DNA of 64,000 nucleotides from G963664585 sp963664585 (GTDB lineage Bacteria; Bacillota; Clostridia; Oscillospirales; Ruminococcaceae). The notes below the pieces were generated by a model. That model was not told where the DNA came from and did no database searches. It worked only from the letters and a program-made list of their open reading frames with translations. Shown here piece after piece: positions 32,800 to 40,838 of the stretch (its first letter is position 1; each line of letters begins with the position of its first letter). The stretch spans positions 124,001 through 188,000 of the forward strand of contig CAXXEO010000021.1 of NCBI GenBank assembly GCA_963664585.2. Direction: 5' to 3'. Position numbers and translations under genes: made by a program.

Positions 32800-33140
32800 T
32801 GTTTTTCCTCCGGTCTCACGTCAAACTATTCCCAAATTAAGTTGCAATAATCCTGCCTTCGTATTCTCCGCTTGCGGCGGCGGAAACAGAGAGTAAAATA
32901 CATATGGCAGACTGACTGCTTAAACGGCTACTTTTGAAACGGATATCTCTCCCCGTCTGTGACGGGGAGAGATATCCGAAAGTAACATTTCAATATAGAA
33001 ATAGTATAAACTTGTATTGAAGTTTAAAAACGTCTATCAGCTTCTCTTTTCCCCACCGCTGGCAGAAAAAAGAGAACGAATCAAAAAGACTATTCAAATA
33101 ACATGAGCACCCGACCAATGACAGTGGTCATAAAAACGAA
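32800..33140. repeat. intergenic region with short palindromes
   Basis: It holds a perfect 18-base palindrome at 32940-32957/32961-32978 (CGGATATCTCTCCCCGTC, loop TGT). An imperfect one lies near 32853-32897 (related to that at 23235-23275), and another near 33045-33078. No gene. Confidence 0.75.
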
Positions 33141-34313
33141 CTAGCCCTTCAACTCTTTTAAAAAGTGTTCGATACGCTTGAGCGCTTCAATAATATGCTC
33201 CAAAGAGTAGGAGTAGGAAATTCTTACATAACCCTCTCCGCAATCGCCGAAAGCATCCCCCGGTATCACTGCCACTCTCTGGGAATGAAGAAGCTTTTCA
33301 CAGAACTCCTCGCTTGTCATGCCGGTAGATTTGATCGAGGGAAAAACGTAAAACGCCCCCTCGGGCTCAAAACAGGTCAGACCCATACGGTTAAGACTAT
33401 CCACCATGACACGGCGGCGTGTGTCATACTCAGCCCGCATAGATTCTATGTCCTCGTCGCAGCTTTTCATGGCCTCGATGGCGGCAAGTTGGCTGACGGT
33501 TGGGGCACACATCACGGCAAACTGGTGTATTTTTAACATCTGTTCGATAATCGGCGCGGGGCCGCAGGCATAGCCAAGGCGCCAACCGGTCATGGCATGG
33601 GATTTGGAAAAGCCGTTCACCACAACGGTGCGTTCTCTCATCCCCTCAAGCTGGGCAATGGAGGTGTGTTTTCCCTTATAGGTCAGCTCGGCGTATATCT
33701 CGTCGGAGAGGACGATAATATTGGTGCCGCGAAGAACCTCGGCGATCGCCTCTAAATCCTCACGCTCCATAATAGCACCCGTGGGGTTATTCGGGAATGG
33801 CAGAATAAGAAGCTTGGTTTTTTCAGTAATCGCCTCACGAAGCGCTTTGGCGGTAAGGCGAAATTTGTCCTCGGCTTTCGTGGCGATGGGGACCACCGTT
33901 GCGCCCTGCAGCGACGCAATGGGCGAGTAGCAAACGAAGCATGGCTCAACAACCAAAACCTCGTCACCATGATTGACGAAGGCACGTATACACATATCAA
34001 TGGCTTCAGAGCCGCCCACTGTGATGAAAAGTTCATCCTTCGGGCTGTATTCAAGGTCCAAGCGGCGCTTGAGGTAGAGGGATATCTCCTCTTTGAGCTG
34101 GGGGATGCCTGCGTTGGCGGTGTACCATGTGCGCCCACGCTCGAGAGACTCGATACCCGCACGGCGAATGATCCAAGGGGTTTTAAAGTCTGGCTCGCCC
34201 ACCCCCAGAGAGATTACATTCTCCATCTCGGAGGCGATGTTGAAGAACTTTCGGATTCCCGAAGGTTTTATTTCCATCACCCTTTCTGAGAAGAGACTTT
34301 TGTAGTCTATCAC
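33141..34313 (-). CDS. class I/II PLP-dependent aminotransferase
   Basis: 390 residues of fold type I. The PLP lysine is in 'VVNGFSKSHAMTGWRLGYACG', the phosphate-binding part is 'GGSEAIDMCIRAFV', and 'FPNNPTGAIM', 'SDEIYAELTY' and the arginine of 'GYVRISYS' are present. It resembles the aspartate/aromatic (PatA-like) aminotransferases; the amino-group donor cannot be fixed. It starts inside the stop of the Lrp-type regulator (4-base overlap), so the regulator probably senses the amino acid it handles. Confidence 0.92.
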   Translation of the reverse strand: MIDYKSLFSERVMEIKPSGIRKFFNIASEMENVISLGVGEPDFKTPWIIRRAGIESLERGRTWYTANAGIPQLKEEISLYLKRRLDLEYSPKDELFITVGGSEAIDMCIRAFVNHGDEVLVVEPCFVCYSPIASLQGATVVPIATKAEDKFRLTAKALREAITEKTKLLILPFPNNPTGAIMEREDLEAIAEVLRGTNIIVLSDEIYAELTYKGKHTSIAQLEGMRERTVVVNGFSKSHAMTGWRLGYACGPAPIIEQMLKIHQFAVMCAPTVSQLAAIEAMKSCDEDIESMRAEYDTRRRVMVDSLNRMGLTCFEPEGAFYVFPSIKSTGMTSEEFCEKLLHSQRVAVIPGDAFGDCGEGYVRISYSYSLEHIIEALKRIEHFLKELKG

Positions 34314-34786
34314 AGGGTGGTCACCTCTCTCTCGTCCATATTCTCGTGGACGATGATTCCCCGCTCTTTATATTTGCGCAGGACAAAACTCGTCGCTGTA
34401 GACTGAACAGATTCCAATGTGGAAAGTTTATGGGCCACAAAAAGGGCTACGTCTTTAAAGGTCTTTCCGGCCACGGTGAGAGCGAGGTCGTACCCGCCGC
34501 TCATCAGATATACCGTTTCCACCTCTTCAAATTGCGCGATGATACCCGCGATCTCTTCAAAGCCCATATTCCGCTTGGGCGTCACTTTGAGCTCTATGCG
34601 CGCCGTGATGTGATCACGGTCAGTCTTATCCCAGTCGATGATGGTCTTATATCCCCGGATCACGCCGGCTCGTTCATATCCCTCGATTCGGGCAGCGACG
34701 GTATCCTCGCTTTCGCCTACCGCTGCGGCAAGCTGAGATAGTGTTAATCTGGCATTTTTGTCCAAAAGGGTGAGCAGCATGTCCAT
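34310..34786 (-). CDS. Lrp/AsnC-family transcriptional regulator
   Basis: 158 residues from ATG 34786 (AAGGAGG upstream). The N-terminal winged helix is 'LLTLLDKNARLTLSQLAAAVGESEDTVAARIEGYERAGVIRGY'. The C-terminal ligand-binding/dimer domain has 'VETVYLMSGGYDLALTVAGKTFKDVALFVAHKL'. Such proteins respond to amino acids. It is coupled with the aminotransferase by a 4-base overlap. A perfect 23-base palindrome lies about 90 bases upstream and might be involved in control. Confidence 0.9.
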   Translation of the reverse strand: MDMLLTLLDKNARLTLSQLAAAVGESEDTVAARIEGYERAGVIRGYKTIIDWDKTDRDHITARIELKVTPKRNMGFEEIAGIIAQFEEVETVYLMSGGYDLALTVAGKTFKDVALFVAHKLSTLESVQSTATSFVLRKYKERGIIVHENMDEREVTTL

Positions 34787-34876
34787 GATCCATCCTCCTT
34801 GAGCTTTTTCTATGATTTTACAGGAAGGCTGGTCAAAAAACAAGAGGATTCATAAGAAATTTAACTGTAAACCTAA

Positions 34877-34925
34877 ATCTTCGTCATTATGAACACGCCA
34901 GAGGCGTGTTCATAATGACGAAGAT
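34877..34925. repeat. perfect 23-base palindrome upstream of the Lrp gene
   Basis: Arms 34877-34899 and 34903-34925 (ATCTTCGTCATTATGAACAC...) are exact complements around a three-base AGA loop. There is no T-run. Unlike the other short palindromes it has no GC-only core. Confidence 0.85.
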
Positions 34926-35019
34926 TGTAGACAAATGCAAATCTCGGGGTTATTAAGGGGTCTCGAGAGCATACGGGATACCCCTTAGAACGGTTGTGGC
35001 TTTGTCGACAGCCTATTTA

Positions 35020-36216
35020 TTATAGCCTTATACTATCGGCGGTATAGTCATAGCCGCAGGAAAGCATCTTGGGCAAGCCGAGGGTGTAGAGATCGGTTGA
35101 CATTGCCTCAAGCCGGGCCATGCTGGCACATACCCCGCCGTGTTTTTCCAAGGTGGCCAGAGAATCAGAAACAGGAAGCACGGCATGTTCTCTGGCGACA
35201 CTTAAGATCTGCCGCCCGCGTTGGTTAAAGCCAAGCACACGGATATACGGCACCGGATTTTTTGCAAGCGAGCCGTCTATCCCCAAAAAGGCGGACATCA
35301 GGATGCGGCGTATCCGCGAGGCGGTATAGCGTTTGCTTTTAGCGGCGGTATAAACCTCTTCCATGGCCACAGAGCGGCGTATAGCCGCAAGGAGACGGTT
35401 TTCAAGCCCTTCGGATACATCAGGAAGAAGAGCGATCTCCTCGGCAGAGAGCCTGCGCAGGTGCGCCAGCATCGGAAGATCGAGACGGCTGTCGTCCATT
35501 GGCGCAAGTCCGAGCTCAATTCCTTTTTGATAAGCCTCTTTTGAGCCTTGGGGCATATAGGGGGCCAGGACAGACAGATCGCCGGTACGCCAAAGTCCCC
35601 GCAGGAAGGAGGCAGATGCAATTTCTCCGGCGGGCGTATGATCGTTATGGCCGGCACCGACCCGTTTCATACAAAAAGGAACGATATCGCTTCCTGAAAG
35701 GATAAGCTGACGTACATATTCCACACCCAAAGTGTCATTGGGGTTAGAAAGCATATCCCCCACCTCATCACCAAAAAGGTCAGACACGGCAAGCTGCCTC
35801 GCACGGGCAAACGTATCCCCTTTTTCCAGATAGTACGGCAGCCGTTCGGAGACGAGTGGTGAATCGATAGCTCTGGCCGCTGCCTCAATGATAGAGAGAA
35901 AGCCGCTTTCGCTGCCGAAAGAGAGCATATCAACACAGCCTAAAGCACGGGCAATGCCAACCGCACCAAAGGCGAAGCGCTGGGCGCTTCCCATTGCGTA
36001 AGGTAAGGGGAGTTCCAATACCAGATCCGCTCCACAGCACAGGGCCGCCTCGACCCGCACCCGCTTTTCAGCGACGGCAGGCGCACCCCGCTGGGTGAAG
36101 TTTCCGCTCATGACGGCCACGATATGCGTGGCGCCTGTAAGCCTTGTTTCGGCGATATGATAGGCGTGCCCATTGTGAAAAGGATTATATTCCGCGATTA
36201 TTGCCGCTGTGAGCAC
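35020..36216 (-). CDS. tmcAL: tRNA(Met) cytidine acetate ligase (YlbM/TmcAL family)
   Basis: 398 residues. The nucleotidyltransferase N-terminus 'IIAEYNPFHNGHAYHIAETR' with the HxGH-like motif, 'VMSGNFTQRGAPAVAEKRVR' and 'DLVLELPLPYAMGSAQRFAFGAVGIA' are diagnostic. It uses ATP and acetate to make N4-acetylcytidine in the elongator tRNA-Met anticodon. I chose GTG 36216 (AAAGGTGGAG upstream) rather than the far upstream ATG. It is divergent from ackA, which also handles acetate. Confidence 0.92.
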   Translation of the reverse strand: MLTAAIIAEYNPFHNGHAYHIAETRLTGATHIVAVMSGNFTQRGAPAVAEKRVRVEAALCCGADLVLELPLPYAMGSAQRFAFGAVGIARALGCVDMLSFGSESGFLSIIEAAARAIDSPLVSERLPYYLEKGDTFARARQLAVSDLFGDEVGDMLSNPNDTLGVEYVRQLILSGSDIVPFCMKRVGAGHNDHTPAGEIASASFLRGLWRTGDLSVLAPYMPQGSKEAYQKGIELGLAPMDDSRLDLPMLAHLRRLSAEEIALLPDVSEGLENRLLAAIRRSVAMEEVYTAAKSKRYTASRIRRILMSAFLGIDGSLAKNPVPYIRVLGFNQRGRQILSVAREHAVLPVSDSLATLEKHGGVCASMARLEAMSTDLYTLGLPKMLSCGYDYTADSIRL

Positions 36217-36326
36217 ATTTTTCTCCACCTTTGCCCTTGAACTTTTCCAATTAATATAATAATATATAAGATAGTTGTGCCATGTCAAGCTATATGGCAA
36301 ACTCATCTTAAGGAGGAAAACAATTC

Positions 36327-37532
36327 ATGAAGGTATTAGTTATCAATGCCGGCAGCTCTTCTCTCAAGTACCAGCTGATCGACATGAATAATGAACAAGT
36401 GATCGCCAAGGGCAACTGCGAAAGAATCGGTATGGACGGCAAGATCAGCCACAAGACTTCTGACGGAAGAAGCCAGAACTACGATGCCAATTTTCCTACA
36501 CATGCCGAAGCTTTTAAAGAGATTCTCAAGGCTCTCACATCCGGTACAGGAAAGGTTATTGACGATGTCAGCGAAATTACCGCAGTCGGACACCGCGCCG
36601 TTCATGGCGGTGAAAAATTCGCTTGCTCTATTCTGCTCACGGATGAGATTTTTGACGCCTATGACAAGCTGTCCGATTTAGCTCCGCTGCACAACCCTCC
36701 CGGACTTGTCGCTATGAAGGCTTGCAAAGCTGTCTTTGGTGAAGGCACCCCGATGGTGGCCGTTTTCGACACCGCTTTCCATCAGACCATGCCCGCCAAA
36801 GCCTATATTTACGCTCTTCCCTATGAGTATTATGAAAAATATGCCATCAGAAGATATGGATTTCATGGGACAAGCCATCGTTTTGTTAGCGCCCGTCTGG
36901 CTGAGATCATGGGCAAGCCAGCCAAAGATCTGAAGATTGTCACCTGTCATCTGGGCAACGGTTCTTCTATTACCGCCATTGACGGTGGCAAATCTGTAGA
37001 CACCAGCATGGGACTGACCCCACTTGAGGGCATTGCCATGGGTACCCGCAGTGGCACCATCGATCCCTCGATTATTGGCGTTATCGCCGAAAAAGAACAA
37101 AAGAGCATCAAAGAGGTCACTGATATGCTCAATAAGAAATCCGGTTTGATCGGTATTTCGGGCATCTCCAGTGATCAGCGCGATCTGCACGCTGCGATCA
37201 AGGAAGGCAACAAGCGTGCCAAGCTTGCTGTCGATGTCCAGACCTATCAGATCAAGAAGTACATTGGCTCTTTTGCGGCCGCTATGGGTGGTCTTGACGC
37301 TGTGGTCTTCACCGGCGGCATCGGAGAGAACGATGAGGTTGTCCGCCAGATGGTCTGTGAAAACATGGAATTCCTCGGTATCAAGCTTGATAACAAGCGC
37401 AATGCGGAAGGCTCACGCAAAGAATCTCTTATCACCACCGATGATTCGAAGGTCTGCGTATGGGTTGTTCCTACCGACGAAGAGATGCTGATCGCCAGAG
37501 ATACAAAAGAAATCGTCAGCGCCCTCAAGTAG
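36327..37532 (+). CDS. ackA: acetate kinase
   Basis: 401 residues. The signatures 'VLVINAGSSSLKYQLID', 'GHRAVHGGEKFA', 'CHLGNGSSITAIDGGKSVDTSMG' and 'VFTGGIGEND' are complete. It makes ATP from acetyl phosphate in fermentation. AAGGAGGAAAA precedes the ATG. No pta gene is adjacent. MITE copy 5 begins four bases after the stop, pushing the probable terminator about 220 bases away. Confidence 0.97.
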   Translation: MKVLVINAGSSSLKYQLIDMNNEQVIAKGNCERIGMDGKISHKTSDGRSQNYDANFPTHAEAFKEILKALTSGTGKVIDDVSEITAVGHRAVHGGEKFACSILLTDEIFDAYDKLSDLAPLHNPPGLVAMKACKAVFGEGTPMVAVFDTAFHQTMPAKAYIYALPYEYYEKYAIRRYGFHGTSHRFVSARLAEIMGKPAKDLKIVTCHLGNGSSITAIDGGKSVDTSMGLTPLEGIAMGTRSGTIDPSIIGVIAEKEQKSIKEVTDMLNKKSGLIGISGISSDQRDLHAAIKEGNKRAKLAVDVQTYQIKKYIGSFAAAMGGLDAVVFTGGIGENDEVVRQMVCENMEFLGIKLDNKRNAEGSRKESLITTDDSKVCVWVVPTDEEMLIARDTKEIVSALK

Positions 37533-37535
37533 TTT

Positions 37536-37641
37536 TATAGTTGATTAACTTGAAAACAAGCTTGTGATTTCTTCCCCCGTCTTCGACGGGGGAAGAAAAT
37601 GATGTTTTATCTATAGCTAGTTTTTAAGTTAAATGGCTATA
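37536..37641 (+). mobile_element. 106-bp palindromic MITE, copy 5 (forward)
   Basis: Full-length. The core stem carries a compensated change (CCCCCGTC with GACGGGGG), so the hairpin pairing is kept although the sequence differs. It lies directly behind ackA. Confidence 0.92.
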
Positions 37642-37677
37642 TTAAAGCAATTATCTAAATAAAAGAGTCTTTTTTAT

Positions 37678-37711
37678 TTCTGTCTGCCCCGCCGGCGGCG
37701 GGCAGACAGAA
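37678..37711. repeat. short palindrome
   Basis: TTCTGTCTGCCC pairs exactly with GGGCAGACAGAA around a GC-rich centre that can pair further. No T-run. Confidence 0.75.
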
Positions 37712-37753
37712 TTTATATTTTCCTCTTCATTTGTTAAATTGCTATCACGTGCA

Positions 37754-37785
37754 AAAGGACCGCCAACTGGCGGTCCTTTATTATA
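37754..37785 (+). terminator. probable ackA terminator, displaced downstream
   Basis: Eleven-base perfect stem AAAGGACCGCC / GGCGGTCCTTT with an AACT loop, then ATTATATTTTG. No other plus-strand gene lies before it. Confidence 0.75.
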
Positions 37786-37839
37786 TTTTGTTTCATCAGA
37801 ACACGAAGCCGCTTAGAAATACAATCACGCTGGCTAAAG

Positions 37840-37945
37840 TATAGTTGATTAACTTGAAAACAAGCTTGTGATTTCTTCCCCCGCCAAAGGCGGGGGAAGA
37901 AAATGACGTTTTAACTATAGCCAGTTAACTTAAAAACTGGCTATA
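37840..37945 (+). mobile_element. 106-bp palindromic MITE, copy 6 (forward, right end inverted)
   Basis: Left part normal. The last about 30 bases (TATAGCCAGTTAACTTAAAA to CTATA) read in the orientation opposite to that in copies 1, 4, 5 and 9, as if the terminal sub-segment had flipped between its own TATAGCCA/TGGCTATA repeats. Confidence 0.9.
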
Positions 37946-38240
37946 TCATTGAAAGTATGGGAGCATCTAAATAAATTTCTGTTTATATAGATTGTATTTT
38001 ACTTTTTTGGGGAAACTTCAAATAGATATAAAATTAGTTGCTTTTTAAAAAGGAAATCGTATAAACCGCGATGAAAGAAACCTTTGATCTGATTTAAATA
38101 AACAAGAGCCACGAAATACGAATAAACGAATCTCATGGCTCGCTAAAACGAATACTATATTCTAATTAAACGGCACTTTATTTTAGTTTTTATTTTCCCC
38201 GCCAAAGGCGGGGAAAATATTACTACCGTCTAATGTTGAA
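37946..38240. repeat. intergenic region with two hairpins
   Basis: An imperfect hairpin at about 38109-38144 (GAGCCA and TGGCTC ends) and a perfect 13-base one at 38191-38219 (TATTTTCCCCGCC, loop AAA). No gene. Confidence 0.65.
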
Positions 38241-38450
38241 CTAGTCCCTGATCTCGCCGGCTTCGGTATCCCTAAACAACAGGGAAACGCACCATATTCC
38301 AGCTAAAGCTACAAGCGTATAAATTACCCTGCTAACAACAGCCATTTGCCCGCCGAAGAGCCAGGCTACAGCATCGAACTCAAAGAGGCCGATCAGTCCC
38401 CAGTTGAGGGCACCGATTATAACAAGGGTAAGCGAAAGCTTATCAAGCAT
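38241..38450 (-). CDS. DUF378 family membrane protein
   Basis: 69 residues with two membrane helices ('LTLVIIGALNWGLIGLFEF' and 'VSRVIYTLVALAGIWCVSLLF'). The opening 'ALNWGLIGLFEFDAVAWLFGG' is the hallmark of DUF378 (YuzA-like). Its function is unknown. The protein is complete. It is isolated between hairpin-rich intergenic regions, with a GGAGTG ribosome site before the ATG. Confidence 0.88.
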   Translation of the reverse strand: MLDKLSLTLVIIGALNWGLIGLFEFDAVAWLFGGQMAVVSRVIYTLVALAGIWCVSLLFRDTEAGEIRD

Positions 38451-38567
38451 TTATTTCACTCCTTAACACTAAGTTAATGTGTAATTCGCATTGAACACAT
38501 ATTGGTTCTAAGTTAGTATGTATCGTCAGATCAAATATATTCATATAATTTTTAAAGTTATGGAATA

Positions 38568-38673
38568 TATAGCCAATTATCTTAGAAACTGGCTATACAT
38601 AAAACGCCATTTTCTTCCCCCGCCTTCGGCGGGGAAAGAAATCACAAGCTTGTTTTCAAGTTAATCAACTATA
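38568..38673 (-). mobile_element. 106-bp palindromic MITE, copy 7 (reverse)
   Basis: Full length with several substitutions near the TATAGCC end (TATCTTAGAAACTGG) and one in the core arm (GGCGGGGAAAG). Confidence 0.92.
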
Positions 38674-38837
38674 TTTGGTTTTTTTTCATAATTTAATCGC
38701 CCGCTCCCTGATTCAATAACAATTATCTAAATAAACGGTTATTTTTATCTGTCTTGCCTTATTGAGTCGGTAAAGACAGAGTTCAAAAATCCCTTAATAT
38801 TTATTGAATCGTTATCAACAGAGAGCGGGCGGTTTTG

Positions 38838-39329
38838 TTATGCGTTTTTTGGAGAATTATCCTGTGAACCCGTCTGGTTTCTTCCTGCCCCACGAAGGGC
38901 TTGTCGGGTTGAGCGCGCTTCGGAGAGCAGCTTTGCAAGTGATTCATCCGTCTGCTTTAAAAGATCCTCGCAAAAATCCTGTGTAGCCTGACGTAGTTCT
39001 TTACCCTTTGTCTGAGCCTGTGACACAGTCTCAGACGCCTTTTGCTGCGCCTGTTTGATAACTTCCTCTTGCGATATAAGCGTTCTGGCGCGGTCTTCAG
39101 CTCTGCGCACGATGGTATCCGCTTCGCGCTTGGCGACCGCCATAATGTCAGCCCTGTCAGAGACGATTGCCTTTGCCTGCTTGATTTCAGTGGGCAGATT
39201 TAGCCGGATATCGTCGAGGAGTTCTCTGATTTTTTGATCATCGACCACGCTTCTTCCACCCGAAAGGGGAAGGCTCCAGCTTTTGTCCAGAATATCGTCG
39301 AGCATATCAAGAATTTCTTCAATGTTCAT
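38838..39329 (-). CDS. coiled-coil protein resembling DivIVA/ATP-synthase-b-like helices (163 aa)
   Basis: It starts 'MNIEEILDMLDDILDKSWSL' and continues with a short loop and a long Ala/Gln/Glu-rich helix ('AKREADTIVRRAEDRARTLISQEEVIKQAQQKASETVSQAQ'). This architecture is common downstream of coaD in Clostridia, annotated only as hypothetical or ATPase-like. I chose ATG 39329 because AAAGGGTGG precedes it. It has no membrane segment. A scaffolding role in division or spore formation is possible but unproven. Confidence 0.75.
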   Translation of the reverse strand: MNIEEILDMLDDILDKSWSLPLSGGRSVVDDQKIRELLDDIRLNLPTEIKQAKAIVSDRADIMAVAKREADTIVRRAEDRARTLISQEEVIKQAQQKASETVSQAQTKGKELRQATQDFCEDLLKQTDESLAKLLSEARSTRQALRGAGRNQTGSQDNSPKNA

Positions 39330-39416
39330 ATGAACCACCCTTTCTCTGCACAGTATTAAGTTTTCACAGTCAGTTATGATTATCAACCTATGGAATTTTT
39401 TAATAAACAGAAGTTC

Positions 39417-39456
39417 ACTCTATCCGTCTGCCCTGCCTAAGTTAGGCAGACAGAGT
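39417..39456. repeat. short imperfect palindrome between coaD and the coiled-coil gene
   Basis: ACTCTATCCGTCTGCCCTGCC faces GGCAGACAGAGT, sharing the GTCTGCC/GGCAGAC arm with the palindrome at 37678. Confidence 0.55.
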
Positions 39457-39586
39457 TTGATTTTTCTATTTATTGTCCAATTGCTGTCAGTCAATGATTT
39501 CTATTTCCACTTCAAAACGGGTATGCCGACGCAGAAGCAATAAGCTGTTGTTTATTTTTCAATCTTGTCCTTACAGTGGTAAAACG

Positions 39587-40072
39587 CTAAACTTTTCGAG
39601 AAAGGCGCTTATTGATTCTTTCAAATAAAGGCGCAGGTACAAAATCTGATATATCCGCCCCAAAGCGGGCCAGTTGCTTTACAAGACTTGAACTCAGGAA
39701 CATATTATTAGCACTGGTGGTTAAAAAAACCGTTTCAGCATATGGAAGAAGTTTTTTATTGGTAAGTGCCATCTGAAATTCATTCTCAAAGTCTGTCACC
39801 GCGCGAAGTCCCTTCACGATGGCTACAGCGCCAATGGCCCTGACATAATCAATCAGAAGGCCACCAAAGGTATCGGCTTCCACATTGGAAATACCTGCCG
39901 TCGCTTCTTGAATCATGGCTACTCTTTCTTCAGGAGTAAATGAGGGATTCTTGTCCGGATTGACCACCACCAGAACAATCACTTTATCGAAAAGCTTACT
40001 TGCCCTTCTGATAATATCCAGATGGCCCAGTGTAATCGGATCAAAGCTTCCCGGACATACTGCGATACGCAT
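39587..40072 (-). CDS. coaD: phosphopantetheine adenylyltransferase
   Basis: 161 residues. The nucleotidyltransferase motif is 'AVCPGSFDPITLGHLDIIRRA'; also present are 'PDKNPSFTPEERVAMI' and 'VKGLRAVTDFENEFQMALTNK'. The C-terminal ISSS-like region appears as 'FLSSSLVKQLARFGADISDFVP'. It makes dephospho-CoA from phosphopantetheine and ATP. It is transcribed right after rsmD with a three-base gap, the standard pair. Confidence 0.97.
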   Translation of the reverse strand: MRIAVCPGSFDPITLGHLDIIRRASKLFDKVIVLVVVNPDKNPSFTPEERVAMIQEATAGISNVEADTFGGLLIDYVRAIGAVAIVKGLRAVTDFENEFQMALTNKKLLPYAETVFLTTSANNMFLSSSLVKQLARFGADISDFVPAPLFERINKRLSRKV

Positions 40073-40075
40073 ATC

Positions 40076-40618
40076 CTATTCCCCCTTTTTGCGATAAATG
40101 GTCACAAGGGTCTTCCCATAGCGGTACTGTTTTCTATGGTCGAAATTGCCTGCAGCTTCAGGCATCAATTCTTTCTTGTCTGTCTCACAGATAATAATGC
40201 CGTCATCTCTCATTTTGCCGGAAACGGCCAGAGCCGCCTTAGCTGCCATCCCTTGTCCATAAGGGGGATCAATGAAAACGATATCAAAGAGGTCTGAGCT
40301 TCCGCTGAGAAAGGACAGATAATCCATAGCTACTACTCTTGACTTTGCAAAAAGCTCGGTAGACTGTAAATTTTCCCGGATGATTTGCTGCGCATCTCTG
40401 GAATTATCCACAAAAACGGCAAATCTGGCTCCCCGTGATAACGCCTCGAGCCCCATCTGGCCCGAACCGGCAAAAAGGTCAAGTACAAATGCCTCTTGCA
40501 CCTCAAACTGAATGGCGCTGAATATCCCCTCTTTAGCTATATCAGAGGTGGGACGGGTAGAGTCACCCTCTGGTGCTCTAAGCCTGCGCCCTTTTGCTAT
40601 TCCTGTAATTACTCGCAT
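40076..40618 (-). CDS. rsmD: 16S rRNA (guanine966-N2)-methyltransferase
   Basis: 180 residues. SAM-binding 'VLDLFAGSGQMGLEALSRGA' and the catalytic DPPY ('FIDPPYGQG') are present, as is the N-terminal 'RVITGIAKGRRLRAPEG' typical of RsmD. It methylates G966 in helix 31 of 16S rRNA. It is in an operon with coaD. Confidence 0.95.
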   Translation of the reverse strand: MRVITGIAKGRRLRAPEGDSTRPTSDIAKEGIFSAIQFEVQEAFVLDLFAGSGQMGLEALSRGARFAVFVDNSRDAQQIIRENLQSTELFAKSRVVAMDYLSFLSGSSDLFDIVFIDPPYGQGMAAKAALAVSGKMRDDGIIICETDKKELMPEAAGNFDHRKQYRYGKTLVTIYRKKGE

Positions 40619-40751
40619 AAAATACCCCCTGCGGTTTTTTTCGCAGTAAGAAGGCTTGTCCGATCGATTGGGGTACCAGATTTACTTCGCCTTTTCAACC
40701 CGGTCATCCTTCATACCATCATACTAAATCCTTTCAAATGATGCTTCATTT

Positions 40752-40792
40752 TGTTTCTGTTTTTCCCGCCGGAGGCAGGGGAAACAGAAACA
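40752..40792. repeat. short palindrome upstream of rsmD
   Basis: TGTTTCTGTTT faces AAACAGAAACA around a CCCGCC/GGCAGGG-like centre. The following bases (AGGAAACTCGTTTA, then ATTCGTAT) recur at 23347-23372 upstream of valS, so palindrome and flank belong to one repeat. Confidence 0.65.
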
Positions 40793-40838
40793 GGAAACTC
40801 GTTTAATTGGGATTCGTATTAATCCTTCTTATATCTAA

